The notes under the pieces are model-generated. The model worked only from the letters and a program-made list of their open reading frames with translations. It was not told the origin of the DNA and did not search any database. This document shows positions 35,627 through 47,500 of a stretch of DNA of 64,000 bases, in pieces (the first letter of the stretch is position 1; each line of letters starts with the position of its first letter). The translations under genes and the position numbers were made by a program. Origin of the DNA: Caenorhabditis elegans (lineage: Eukaryota; Nematoda; Chromadorea; Rhabditida; Rhabditidae); contig NC_003283.11 in NCBI RefSeq assembly GCF_000002985.6, positions 9,548,001-9,612,000 of the forward strand, written 5' to 3'.

Positions 35627-38600
35627 ATGAAGAATTTGCGGTTCGAATCCCATCGACACAATGGAGGAGCAGCTGAGGCAGAGTTTAATTTTGGTAAGTT
35701 ATCTGATTATTGAAATACTGCATGTTTTCTTTCTACGAGTTTTTAAGAGAGACTCATTTGTGTTTAATACATAAAAAATTCCGTATAACGCAGACGTTTA
35801 GATATTTTAATGTTGGTTATACTTTACTCGCAGGGGTCTCGCCACTCGGACAACGAGTTACTGTAGCTCGTATCAATTTACGGCCCTCTATATATTTGTA
35901 TATGCGCCTTCAAGATTACGGTAAATAATTGCGAAACAAAATCTTGATGTCCAATTCAACAAATGTTCACATTAGTAACATTCAATTTTAATTTAACGCT
36001 AAATATAGAGACTTTCTGTAAAAAACCCGATTTCACATTGATTGTCTAACTTTTTCAGTCCGAGTTGCCCGTATAAAATTTCAAAAGACTTTGTGAACGT
36101 ATTTTATCTTATTATTCTTTTAAAGCTTCAGAACTCAAAACTTTCCAAATGTTCATATTTTCTCGAACACAATCCATTTTGCTTTTCCGACAGTTCTAAC
36201 CATCAAGTACATGTTTATCCAGCCAAGTGGTTTCTCCTCTCTATATCACTTTCATTCTAATCGATCTCTCTTCCTTCTCACAAAACCGGCAATTGTATTG
36301 CGTGACGACGTACCTCTCATCACGCATTCTGAATGAATATTGAAAATTTGAATATTTGAAATGGCTATGAGCCTGCAACGTTCACTACTTTATTAGAACT
36401 CATCATGATTACTCATCTACCTGCCAGCCGATTGGAAGATTACTACTTGACTTCAATTTTAGGTGATTTTAATTTATTTTCTTTCTTCTCTTCATCACCA
36501 AAATGAAATAAAAAGAAACAAATCAATCATGCCACACCTCGAATGATTAGTACTAGACATTACTGAAATTAAAGAGACTTAGACAGTCATTCAACTGATT
36601 TGATAACTTGAAAATTTCTTGGAGTAAGTAAAAGATATGACTCTGTTCAATGCTTGAAGTGCCACGTCACAAGAGGAATGTTTCTCTGAATCTCTTAGAG
36701 ACACACATTATTTTTTATTGAGTGCTTCACCTATTTCTTCTTGCCAAAAACCATTCCCGTTCAATCTCTATTGCTGAGCAAACAGTGTACCAAGACAAAA
36801 AGTTAAGGATGGCTCCAAACTTTTTCCCTTTTCTTCAAAGTTTCGTTTCCAGACCGTACCTTTTTTTCTTTTTTTCAATTCTAACTTTCAGTCTTGAATA
36901 ATAATAATATATACATTACTTTCGATATCAAAACAAATGTCAGCTCCTCCTATCCGTTCTCTCATTTTTGGTCTCCCAACTTTAGTTACAGTCCTTCTCG
37001 TCTTCTTTTTCTTCTTATTGTCGTTCGTTTTTTTTTGTTGCATTCTTGATTGACTGCCCAGTCGACAGACAATGAAAAAAGAAACAGATGACGAAAAATC
37101 AGTAGCTACGGCGCTTCGATCCACTGCTGGTTTTACGGCGGCTATTCCTGTTGAAGGTATTTGAGTTAGGAATGCGTAAACCTAGAAGCTCGGTGTCTAA
37201 ATTTGCTTGTTTTAGATCATGAACTTTGTGAAAAGAACTTGTGAATTCACTTTAAGTTCTAAAAAATAGGCTAGAGATTCCATCTAGATATGCTTTACTT
37301 GAATTCTGTTTTCACATTTAGAAACCAGGAAGCTAAAATTAATGTCTCGTTATAAGTTTCATATCGTACAACTGAACTTTTTTTCATTTCTCCCTATTTT
37401 CTTCATCTTATCACCTTCTTTCAAAACAAGAACGATTGAAGGAAAAATGAAGACATTCGGAGTTTTTTTTGGTCATTTCGGTGATGGCCTTCTTATTTCC
37501 AATTATCAGTTTTATTGCTGATAAATTTGATTCAAAGTTCCTAGAGTTGGTTCTAAATAGATTAAATAAATTTGTATCAAATGATTTCAAAAAATTCAAA
37601 TATACTGCATATTAAATGTATATTAAATGTCGAGATACAAGATAGTTACAGCATTTTTACCATTAGACATGCACCATATTACTCCATTTTTTAGCAATTA
37701 TTTTAGTTCATTTGCAGATATCAACGAATCTAATTACAAAATTACATTGGGGTTTTGTCTATGAATACTTCATTTTTAAACAAAGAACCCGAGTTATGAG
37801 CTATTAAAGTTGAGTAATGGTCAGTACGACTTCTACGGAAAATATGAGGTCTCTGTTAGTTTAGAAGAAACAAATTATCACGAGCATTATTAATGTCGAA
37901 GATTACTGAGCTACTTGTCCTATAGTTTCACACTGCAATAGTTTTTCATTTGTTTTTCCGTTTCTGAGTAGGAGTAGTAAATCTTTTGTTTGCTCACTGC
38001 AAACCTAGAATGTACAGTCAGGTGATTCCATCTACACAATTGTTTCATAGACTCCAAAAACAAATGAGTTTTCTTACGAGTAATGTTCTTAGTTTTTAAT
38101 TTCTAACACTATGTTCTTGCACTATCACTGATTTGTGACCTTTTCTCTACCTTTTTTCAATTGACTCAGGAAGATTGTTGCAGGGGAAGTACGTCGTGCG
38201 GCTGCCAGTTTTCAAGAAAATCCACAAGAAGACGGAAAAATGAGTGAAACAGAAATCATCACAATCCGCAAACCGGACGGAACCACCGAAACCAAGACAG
38301 TGGTACGTGTTTGTGTGAGTCCGTGTAACCTGCCCCCGCAACGAACGAACAGGGAAAAAATGCTGGGGAGAAGCATGAGCAGTTGCTTGAGAAGCTTTTG
38401 ATAATGAAAGGTGTTAGGGATGTTAGTGGTGATTTTGACATGTATCTTGATACGTTTGATACGTTTGAACACATCGAAATCTTTTGCCAAGTGCTTTTCA
38501 ATCAGCCGGTTTTCAGTTGTTTATAATTAGTATTGGCAAAAATAACCATTTTTTGACAATTTTTGCCAATTCAACAAATTTAAATCAAGTACTATAAAAT

Positions 38601-41600
38601 TTGTAAAAAATATTATGTTTGTCAAATTCAAAAATTATGTTAAGTGCTTTCATTCAAATAACTGTTTTCAAAAGTGTTTTTTTTTTCAAAATTGAACAGG
38701 ATTTTTAAATAAGGAAGTTTTAAAATATGTTCCAATAGTTTCGGACAGCTAACCTAATCTAAAAAATCCATGTGGTGTTTATTCAGACATGTCATGTCAT
38801 CATGAGAATGTATAATTATGAGTACTAGTAGTTGGTGCTATTGATAGATCCGGTTCACCCCTCTTCTTTTTCATACAGTCCCACTTTTTCACCGATTTGA
38901 TCCTATCCATTTTGCTGTTTCATTTCTCTATCCTCCCAGTCTACCAGTTATTTATTTACCTGTCCATTTATTCGATCGATTCAAATTCACTTCTGTATTT
39001 ATTCTTTCGACCGTCGTCGTTGCTTTACAAAAGGTAACTGAAGACCGCCTAATGATAGACGTAGACGAATGGATTGAAGATTTTTTTTACAATAAGAAAA
39101 ATAGATGAAGAATACGGAAAAACCACACCTTCTTATCATTTTTTGTTCTTGTTTTGGTTTGGTTTAACTTCGTTGAAATAGATTGACCGGAAGAAGTTTT
39201 ATTTAAAATTAATTTAAAATTATTATTAAACACACTTCATTTTAAGAATCATTCAGAAAATTTCCAATGGGAATTTTTCAGGTTTTTTCTCCCGATACAT
39301 CGTTTTTTGGTTGAATGCATATTTTCCAAAGCCCATTGAGAAACTAAACATGGTCATAACTTTGCAATGTTTTATAGAAATGAAATATGTGAGATTGTGT
39401 GCCAAATTGAGCCAAATATGCAACTGTAAATACTTTATGAAACTATTTTATGTATCTTTTTGTGTTGACATACTTGACAAATCTCAAGCAATTGTTTTTC
39501 GTCGACCAAGATATAAGATTACATATCATCGATATCAAGATACAACCTATTTTTCTTAAAAAACCGCAATTATATGATTCACTCCAAGCTGATTTGGACA
39601 CTGTGGTTTTAAATACCTCTTTTTGTAGAACCACGAAAAAGGCGAACAAACAAATTGAAAATATTTATTTTTTACTTTTTTTGATAGAAGAATGGGAACA
39701 CCAAAGTGTATTTTAGTGTTTTATCACCCCGTTGGAAAGATAGAAATCATTCCAAGGTCAGTTTCTATTTCTCTTAGTATCTCATCTTCTTCCTTTTCCT
39801 CTCTCCTGAAATCTAAATTCCCATTTGCCTCCATTTCCGGATGTTTTCCACTTGAAGAAAAGAACATGACCCTCTCGTTATTTGACTTTGAGGAGTGATG
39901 TCCACATAGTTTCCGAACGTGAAAAGTGACACTTTGGAATCGTGTCTTCACTATGCCTCGATTCATTTCATGATGCGGAAGAATGATTTTCAATTGGCCA
40001 TTCACAATGACATTTTGTTTATTTTTTGAAATTACCTAGAATTTATCAAATTGGATTGTTTTTCTCTAGTAATCAGCTAGGTTTATTTCATATCTTCTCG
40101 AGATTTTTTTTTTCATTTCCTTTAATGATACAATTATTTTTTAAATAAGAAATCGGATTTCAATTTCACTCAAAACACTTAAAAAATCACGAACGTCTGT
40201 TTCATACATGAATTAATACAATTTTGTATCGTTTGCAGTTCTATGTTTGTTCTGAAATTGTCAGGAAAAATACACGCAAATTTAAGGTAGCACAGTAAAG
40301 GTCCATGTCGCGATAACCCAAAAATACCAAACAATCTAAAAATATTTACGAAAAAACACGAATTCAGAAATAAATTAGAGCAATGTGCACAATGTTTAGA
40401 TAAAAGTAAGTAAAGCTTAATTAGAATAGAAAATTTGAAGGAAAATAAACAGTTTTTTGGTCGAGTTCGAAACCTTTCTACAGAAAATGTGGTTTATGAG
40501 TACCATCTTCATTTTAAATCATTGAATTATTAGAAGAATGATTAATAACTAAACGACGATACCTATTCACCCAGAAGTATATATTCATTATATGTATATT
40601 TTCACTCAGTGATTTGCAAAGAACCCAAAAACCTTCACAATATCTTTCTAATGTGAAACATAACAGTTAGATTTATCCAATGTCTACAAGTACAATAGTC
40701 TCTCGATCTCTCATCTCGATTCTTGACCGCGTAATGCTATCATCACTTACGGATCTTCTTCTTCCCAATTTCCTTCTCCGGTCTTTTCTGTGTCTCTTCT
40801 TTTCAACTTCGATATTACTACTATATACACGTATCTTCTGTCACTTTTCTCCGAAGAACCAGGTCATGACTGTGTCTGTATTTATTTACAAAACTCACAT
40901 TTTATTCTTTTTCTTCTTCTTTTTTTTTACTTTTCCACGCTTTATCGATACTTTTTGTGTTCTTGCTTTTGCCTTTTTGTAAAAAAATTGACAATGCATG
41001 TTTCTTGGCTTTGTCATCAAAAGACGAATACCCGAAAACATCCAAATAAAAGGAATCTAAAAAAGTTTGGAATTCTCCCAATACCTGTTTTTCTTTTTCA
41101 TATTTTCCTTTTCTCTTCAACTTACCTATCCATAATCATAATCCTTCTACCATTGAAGAATAGAAAATGATGCAAACCGAAGAGGGAACAACCGTTGAAT
41201 TGGGACCGGCCAAGGACGTACCCCATTCTGATGACATCACAAGACCTGATTCTTCTCCAAAGAAGGTTCCTAACTTAAGATTCAAATTTTAAAGCACTTA
41301 GAAATATTATTAATAACCCTAATTAAATGCACCAACCTTTTTGATAATGTGCAGGGCAGGTACACAAAATGTTAAAAATTTAAAATTATTTTTTAAACAT
41401 CAAGTTATTTCAGGAGAAAAAGAAGCTTCAATTCCATATGGCTAATAAGGTGAAAATCATTCCAACAAACCGTCAAGGACAACTCAACACTGGTTACTTG
41501 GCAACACTTGCCGGAGTTTTGAAGATTGCTGAAATTGTGAGTTTGGAATGTGCTCATCCTCCTAATTTTTGAAGCTGTATTGCATGTCAATAGTTATTTT

Positions 41601-42234
41601 AAATTGAAAGATCGGCGGCAAAATAAGTCGAGTCACATCTATATTGTAGGCAGACAAGTAGTAATTTTTTGCTTGCAAATCATAAAACCTGAATACTTAA
41701 CAGGTTCTTTCTTTCATCGCCTTCATCCTTGCCATCTGTGCTGATCGTCGAACAACAACAGCCGCCTGGACTGAGCATATCTCATTTGAAACTCTTCTTA
41801 TTGTTTCTGCACTTCTTCTTGGTTATGTAGTCTTCCCACATCTTACCATCAAAGATGAAGCCACGAGAGAGGGACTTATTGTTGTGGTAATTACCAGGTT
41901 CATGCCGATCGAATCATAGATTTTGAAAAATTTAGGAGCTGATCTTCTATGGAGTCAACACTCTTTTGTACTTCATCTCAATCTGGTTAATGGTTCATTT
42001 GTCTGCTAGCTGGGGAACGGATGGAAGAGGAGCTGCTATTATGACTGCTGTAAGTATTTGTTTTCATAGTTACAGTTGCATTATATTGTTTTCACTTGCA
42101 AAATACATTAATTTCAGGTGATCTGCGTCGCCTTAACAGTATTGTTTGCTATTGAAACCGTCGTGAAGCTGAAGGCGTGGAGAGGAGAAAACGAGCCAAC
42201 AACTGTGATTGAAGCCGGAAATGCTCAAGCTTAA
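35627..42234 (+). CDS. Four-span MARVEL-like membrane protein with alternative first exons
   Basis: Common exons: 38184-38302, 41164-41265, 41414-41536, 41704-41886, 41936-42049, 42118-42234. First exon A is 35627-35693 (MKNLRFESHRHNGGAAEAEF); first exon B is 37072-37156 (MKKETDDEKSVATALRSTAG). Both end with one base of a Gly codon, so either joins 38184 in frame, giving 274 or 280 aa. In-frame internal ATGs at 38240, 41167 and 41438 allow shorter forms. Four hydrophobic helices follow residue about 120: VLSFIAFILAI, LLIVSALLLGYVVF, ELIFYGVNTLLYFISIWLMV and AVICVALTVLFAIETVV. The spacing fits MARVEL-type vesicle and junction proteins, but no diagnostic motif proves it. I believe it corresponds to worm K09G1.1. 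AATAAA overlaps the stop region at 42234. Confidence 0.82.
35836..35885. repeat. Partial copy of the GTCTCGCCAC foldback family
   Basis: GTCTCGCCACTCGGACAACG and the following AGTTACTGTAGCTCG match one arm of the 31033-31598 element. No opposing arm is seen nearby. It lies in the first intron of the MARVEL-like gene. Confidence 0.5.
37072..37156 (+). other. Alternative first coding exon B of the MARVEL-like gene
   Basis: Encodes 28 residues, acidic/basic then Ala/Thr-rich, ending VEG across the junction, with donor GAAG|GTATTTG. An AG acceptor-like context (TCGACAGAC) precedes the ATG. The phase matches exon A exactly, which supports two promoters about 1.4 kb apart. Confidence 0.6.
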
Positions 42235-42677
42235 ATAAAAGTTCTTTCAAACTGACCAATTGTGATGATCCATTCTTAGCCTCCATTCAATTTGACTAGT
42301 CCTCAATCCAAATATTGAATTGCCAACGTTTATCAACCAAAAACCTTATATTTTCTTATTCTCACTTCACTTATAATTTTTCAAGAGCCTTTCCAATTTG
42401 TGTTGTATTGTTTAACGCTCACAGGTAGAATTAGCATTTTTATTGTTCTGAAACTTGACATTTGTTTTTCAATATGAAATTGCTTTCATAAATTTTTAAT
42501 AAATTTATTTGGCCGTTTTGAATATTTCTTGCAATTGGAAAGTTATTAAAAGTTCACGGACGTTATTAAGATTGCAACGTTGCAAAACTCACGTAACGAA
42601 TTCGAAAAACAGACCATTTCCAATGAAAATTTATTGCTTAATTTACTTGTGGCAAAATTCGACGGAAAGTTCAAAAA

Positions 42678-43205
42678 ATGGTAAGTGAAATCCAATGCTG
42701 ACTGTTCTTCAAAATCGTTTTTGAAGGAAAATAGCAATTCGACTCGCACTGCGATTCCAAAAACTGAAACTTCAATGTCCGAGAAGAAAAAGAAACCCGA
42801 CAGCCTAAGAGCAGAAACTCCACAACCGAAAAGATCTACAGGCATTAAGGTATGTTATTGTGCATTTGTTTTGTAGTTCAATTTTATGTTTTTTAGGATG
42901 TAATCGATATAATCTGGGCTGCTCTCATCTTCGTTCTCATGATTGTCGTTCGGTTCCTTCATTCTGCATTCGAGATTCTTTCCGACATATTTGTGAAAGT
43001 CTATCGTATTCTTATCTTTTGCTACCGTAAACCAAATCATGCAAAAGAGCTCTTCAAATCAACTCTCAATATTATCAAAGTATCCTATGATGCTGAGATC
43101 TGGACTTGGACTGATATGTGGGAAATCTTCAAGTCTCATTTGGTAACTCCAATGACAAAACAGCCACCCGCACGTCCAGCTCCTCAATCTGCTAAACAAA
43201 AATAG
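42678..43205 (+). CDS. Small single-span membrane protein, 144 aa, unknown
   Basis: Exons 42678-42680 (ATG only), 42727-42849 and 42897-43205 join in phase. The product has a basic Ser/Thr-rich head (ENSNSTRTAIPKTETSMSEK then KKKPDSLRAETPQPKR), one hydrophobic helix (IIWAALIFVLMIVVRFL), an amphipathic middle (ILSDIFVKVYRILIFCYRKP) and a Pro/Lys tail. If the tiny first exon is wrong, ATG at 42775 is the next start. Poly(A) signal AATAAA is at 43240. It begins about 440 nt after the MARVEL gene stop and about 180 nt after a second AATAAA (about 42499), so an operon is possible, though no strong SL2-type acceptor is visible. I do not recognise the family. Confidence 0.7.
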
Positions 43206-44459
43206 GAAGGAAGAAATACAACATTGAAACGAGGAAACTAATAAAGCTTGTCGATTTAAAATTTTTGTTGTTTGGTACAATCTGATTGTTTTCTCAAAGG
43301 CAGCTGTTTATTATTTGCAATCTAAGTTATTTGTTGTTATAATATAGGGATTTAATGGAGCCTTAGATTCAGGCAGCGGCACCAACATCAACCCTGCCTA
43401 CTCCAAGACTGATCACGCGAGACAGGTCAGACAGGCGTTTAGACACCTATTTGGAATACCTATTCAAACATGAGCTTCTCCTCTTCAGACGTCATAAAAC
43501 TTTTAGTTCCCAGAAGGAAGTTGTCTTCCTCTCATCCTTTTCTCAATTATAATGCGCCCCCGCCCCAATTTCAATCTCCGGGACTCTTTCCACGTTTTCA
43601 ACCCTTTTTTCAATAAGTGTGTTATGCACCTTGAAGAGTCTAAAAATATGTTGACCTATTTGAAAAAAAGTTGAGAAAGGAAAGGGTAAGCGGCCCACCC
43701 ACTCAACCCTTGTAAAAGTATTATAGGAGCACTATGAGGTAATAACTCACAAGACTTGACCCAAACACTCATATATCATCTGGAACTGATGTTGCGATCT
43801 TTAGACATAAACTTGTTTTTTTTCATTCTGCGTGTAGTTTTCCTCCCGATTTTTCTTTTTAAACTTTCCGTAGCAATATGAAAATGTTTAAAAGAGATTA
43901 CCAAATTTGGAAACTCAACGAAAATTATTTAATTTTAATTAACTGACTGATAAATTATCAATTACTGTTATTGAAAATATGTTTCAAATAAGTTTTGATG
44001 ATATCAACCAACTGCTAAAAACTATAATTTTTCCAGGCTATGATTACACACTTTTCGTAAAACTCGAGACCATTCCTTGCGAGTCGTTGGCGCAAATTTC
44101 GGAGTTCTAGTTTTCAAAAAAGAAATCCGATAGGAAATTTAAACTGGGAATACATGTTTTTCGACAAAAAATTGGCTGAAAGTCTGTTTTATTTATTTCT
44201 TTGATTTCACTGTAGAAATTCGGTATTTTGTTCTATTAAAATCAACAAAACAAAAAATTTCTGACGTTTCTGTTTTTCATTCATTTTTACATTTTTATTT
44301 TTTCTTTCACACTTCCAACAACATAATAATACTTTTGTTCGAATTACCGGAAGTGCGTGCAAAGGTGACAGAAAGCACACCTCTCCTTAACCTTCTTCTC
44401 CTTTTCGAATTTCACGAAGTTTGGTCGAGGAGTTCAGATTCAGATTCGAAGAACAAGTC

Positions 44460-44525
44460 ATGCGGGCGGAAAATGCGTTGTCGACTCCTCGTCGGATGTC
44501 GATGGAAGAACTTGTCTCGATACTT
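44460..44525 (+). other. Exon-like segment, possible distal first exon
   Basis: ATG opens 22 codons, MRAENALSTPRRMSMEELVS then IL, with markedly higher G+C than its surroundings and a donor-like CTT|GTTTGT in phase 0. Upstream codons in the same frame also look coding (SRSLVEEFRFRFEEQV). The dop-2 exon at 60562/60580 can be entered in phase 0. Linking the two is speculation. Confidence 0.3.
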
Positions 44526-47500
44526 GTTTGTTTTTCAAAAAGAGCCGTGATGTTCAATTCAGGTTTTTTACCAGTATTCCTCGACTTTTACAGTTTCGAT
44601 AAGAGTTTCCATACGTTCGTTTTCATTTAAAAAGTTGAATTCAATTTAATCCAGTAAGTTATCCCACAAAATTTGTGGTTCTCGTGTGTTTTCTTGGCCT
44701 ATTGAGTGAATAGAAACTACATTGAAGTCAAGATTTTTGTTTGAATGAAGGACACTGAATGCCTGATCTTTTGATGTTTAAGAACTTTTTTATGTTGCTC
44801 GAAAGTGGATTCGGTTTTGCAGAAATTTTCATTTCAAAATAACGTAAAAGCATTTGAGTGTGGACGGAAATTTTATAAATACAAACTCAAAGAATCCGCG
44901 GATTACTGTAAGAGGTTTCGCGTTTGCGATGATTTGAACTATTTTTCTAATGTTTTTTGCATAATGTAATGATTGATATTTTTAAATGAAAACTGCTTCT
45001 TTTGCCTAATTTGGACACATGAAAAAGATTTGTACATCAAATCGTTGATTGGTATTGCAGATCTTTTTTTAAAGCGAATTCAAATAAGGAATGAAGCACA
45101 CGTTGGAAAATCACAGCTTTAAAGTTTAAATATTTCGTCGTTCTCAAACTTTTTTTGTTTTGTGGTATTTTCGAATTCTAGATTATTTCTGGTATTTTAA
45201 AGACAAATCCCTAGTCACGCTACTCCCCCTTTAAGTCAATTGTCACAAAAAAAAAAAGTTGCCCTGACAAAATATAACAATTAAAGAGACTCCATGACGT
45301 CTACTTGTGTATCTAAACCATCCTGAAAATGTTCCTGGAAAGTGATATCTGATGTTTTTCGTTTATTTTCTTTAAAATGCACAAAATTGAAATAAAACAC
45401 CTCTACGTTCGTTTCACCTTGTTTTTTTCTTCTATTTTCCACTCGGTTTCCAGTTACTGGAAATGACTGACTCATATCCGTTTTGGTAGACGTTTGCTAG
45501 ACCTCGTGGCGCTCACATTATTTTGTTCAGTGGGTCAAATAACACAAAACTATACAGTCCCATGGTATTCGACTAATAATGTTTTTGTATCATTATATTA
45601 TTATTTTTTAGTTTTCTTCAGTTTTTTTCTACAGTAAATATTCGTTTATTGTTATTCTAACACAAACAAATGTATTTTTTGAATCCAAAATTTCAATTTA
45701 TGTTCGTCTGGGATTGAACACGATTAACGAGCCTATAAAAACTATCTCTTTCATTCATTCTTCTCACTTAATTTTCAGTTAATGCTCACTGAAAATGTAA
45801 GTTTAAAATGTCCAAACATCTTCTTTTCGCTTAGTGTTTCGATCGAAAAAAAATTGTAAAAAAAGAGCCCTCTCGTCGTCATCATGTTTTCTAATTTCCG
45901 GTCTCATTTCAAATTTCTCCTTAACTTTTTCATTTTGCATTTATTTTCTTACCTCTCAGTGACGGCTGCAAAAAATACTTGAAAAATAAAATGAGAAGTT
46001 GTAAAAAAGAACGGAAATTCAATCGATTTGCTCTTGCTCTTGAGAAAAGTCCCTGTGTTGCTGCACAAAACGGGAATTCAAGGAGAGAAGGGTATCGGTG
46101 AGCAACGTCTCTATCTTCACATTTTAGTTCCTTCTGAACTTTGATGTAAATCCGAAGCTGTTTCCAGTTGAATGGTTTTTAACCTTTGTTTCGACGACTT
46201 CAGCCACTTGTTTGAACTGTTTCCACGAAGAATTTCAAATTATATGAAAATTTGATTCTACAATAAATAATGATAGAGAATTTTTTACGGTTGTATTCAA
46301 GATTCACGCAAATTTCCACAAAAATTGCATTTTCAGTATCGTTTTCATTTTGCAACAATTTGCGTAATAATTTTTCATAAATAATTGGTTTTGGTATTTT
46401 GATATTGGGATGAAATCAGACATTAGGCTGCGACCTCATTCGTTCGTTTGGAAAAGTATTTGAAGCTATAACATTCAAGATTTTTCTTTCCATTAAAAAA
46501 CAAATTTTTTCCATTTTTGCACTAATTCTAGTTTTAGATACTCAAAAAACATTGACACACACTGTCCATCCTTCAACATTTATTTCACTGTAACTATATT
46601 TCAATTTCTGATCGCTCCGAGTTTGTTAGTAGCAGTATTCATTTTTGTTATATTTTTTCAAATTGCATTACAATGTAGGAAGATAAACACTGATAAAATG
46701 TCTTGTGTCGATATTTCTGTATTCACAAAATAGTGATTTTCAAAAGGACTTTTCCAACATGAGATTTGAATTCAAAAACTGAAGTGTTTGAAAGTTAGGA
46801 AATTATAAAAGAATTGAAACGGAATAAATAAAATAAAATGATATGGCTCTGTTTGATCTAGAAAATAGGACAATTGAAATTGGTTCCATATATTTTTGCC
46901 GACAATGAAAAGTTTCCACAAACTGATATATCTTTAGTAATAAATTCGGTAATAGTTCCAAATTTTACCAAAGAAATTATACACTTGTTTCACAATGAAA
47001 ACTGAAAGTTATACTAGCAAGGTCCAACTTTTTTGGAAAATAATCTAATGGATTTCTACATTTTCAGAATCATTGGCCTAACCCAAGTGTTCTAGAAAAA
47101 GAGACAGTAATCCAGAGAAAAAAGTTATTTTCTCGCTACTAACTTCATCTATTGAATCTATTCCACAAACAGTTGAAGATGTCTATGCGTTCTTTTTTTG
47201 TGAAACCTCATTGCTCTCTCTCTCTGTTTCTTTTTTCTAGAGTCATTGTCAAGACTATGAGGGTCTCAAAATGCAGACAAAACAAGTATTCTAACTCTCA
47301 ACCCGTAGACTACCCACACCCATTTTCATTCTTTTACTCCCTACCAAAAAACGTTGATGTTCCGTGAGTCGATCTGTCAAATTTTTGAGTGACGCGTTCT
47401 GATTTCTCTACACTCTACTTCCATACTTTTTTGACTATTTTCTGTGGGCTTTTGTGAATGCTATTCACAACACAGAGTACGTCGCTCAGAGCAGAAAAAA

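Noticed and set aside
35590..35660. tRNA-like B box (GGTTCGAATCC at about 35640)
   Set aside because: No A box, anticodon stem or pairing acceptor arms. The same bases encode the first exon of the MARVEL-like gene.
39724..40005. Acidic 93-codon minus-strand frame in a MARVEL-gene intron
   Set aside because: Composition follows a purine-rich run; no acceptor/donor pair or start context.
45281..45475. 64-codon minus-strand frame MSQSFPVTGNRVENRRKKQG
   Set aside because: Moderately coding-like but isolated, without matching splice sites or neighbouring exons. Too weak to call a gene.
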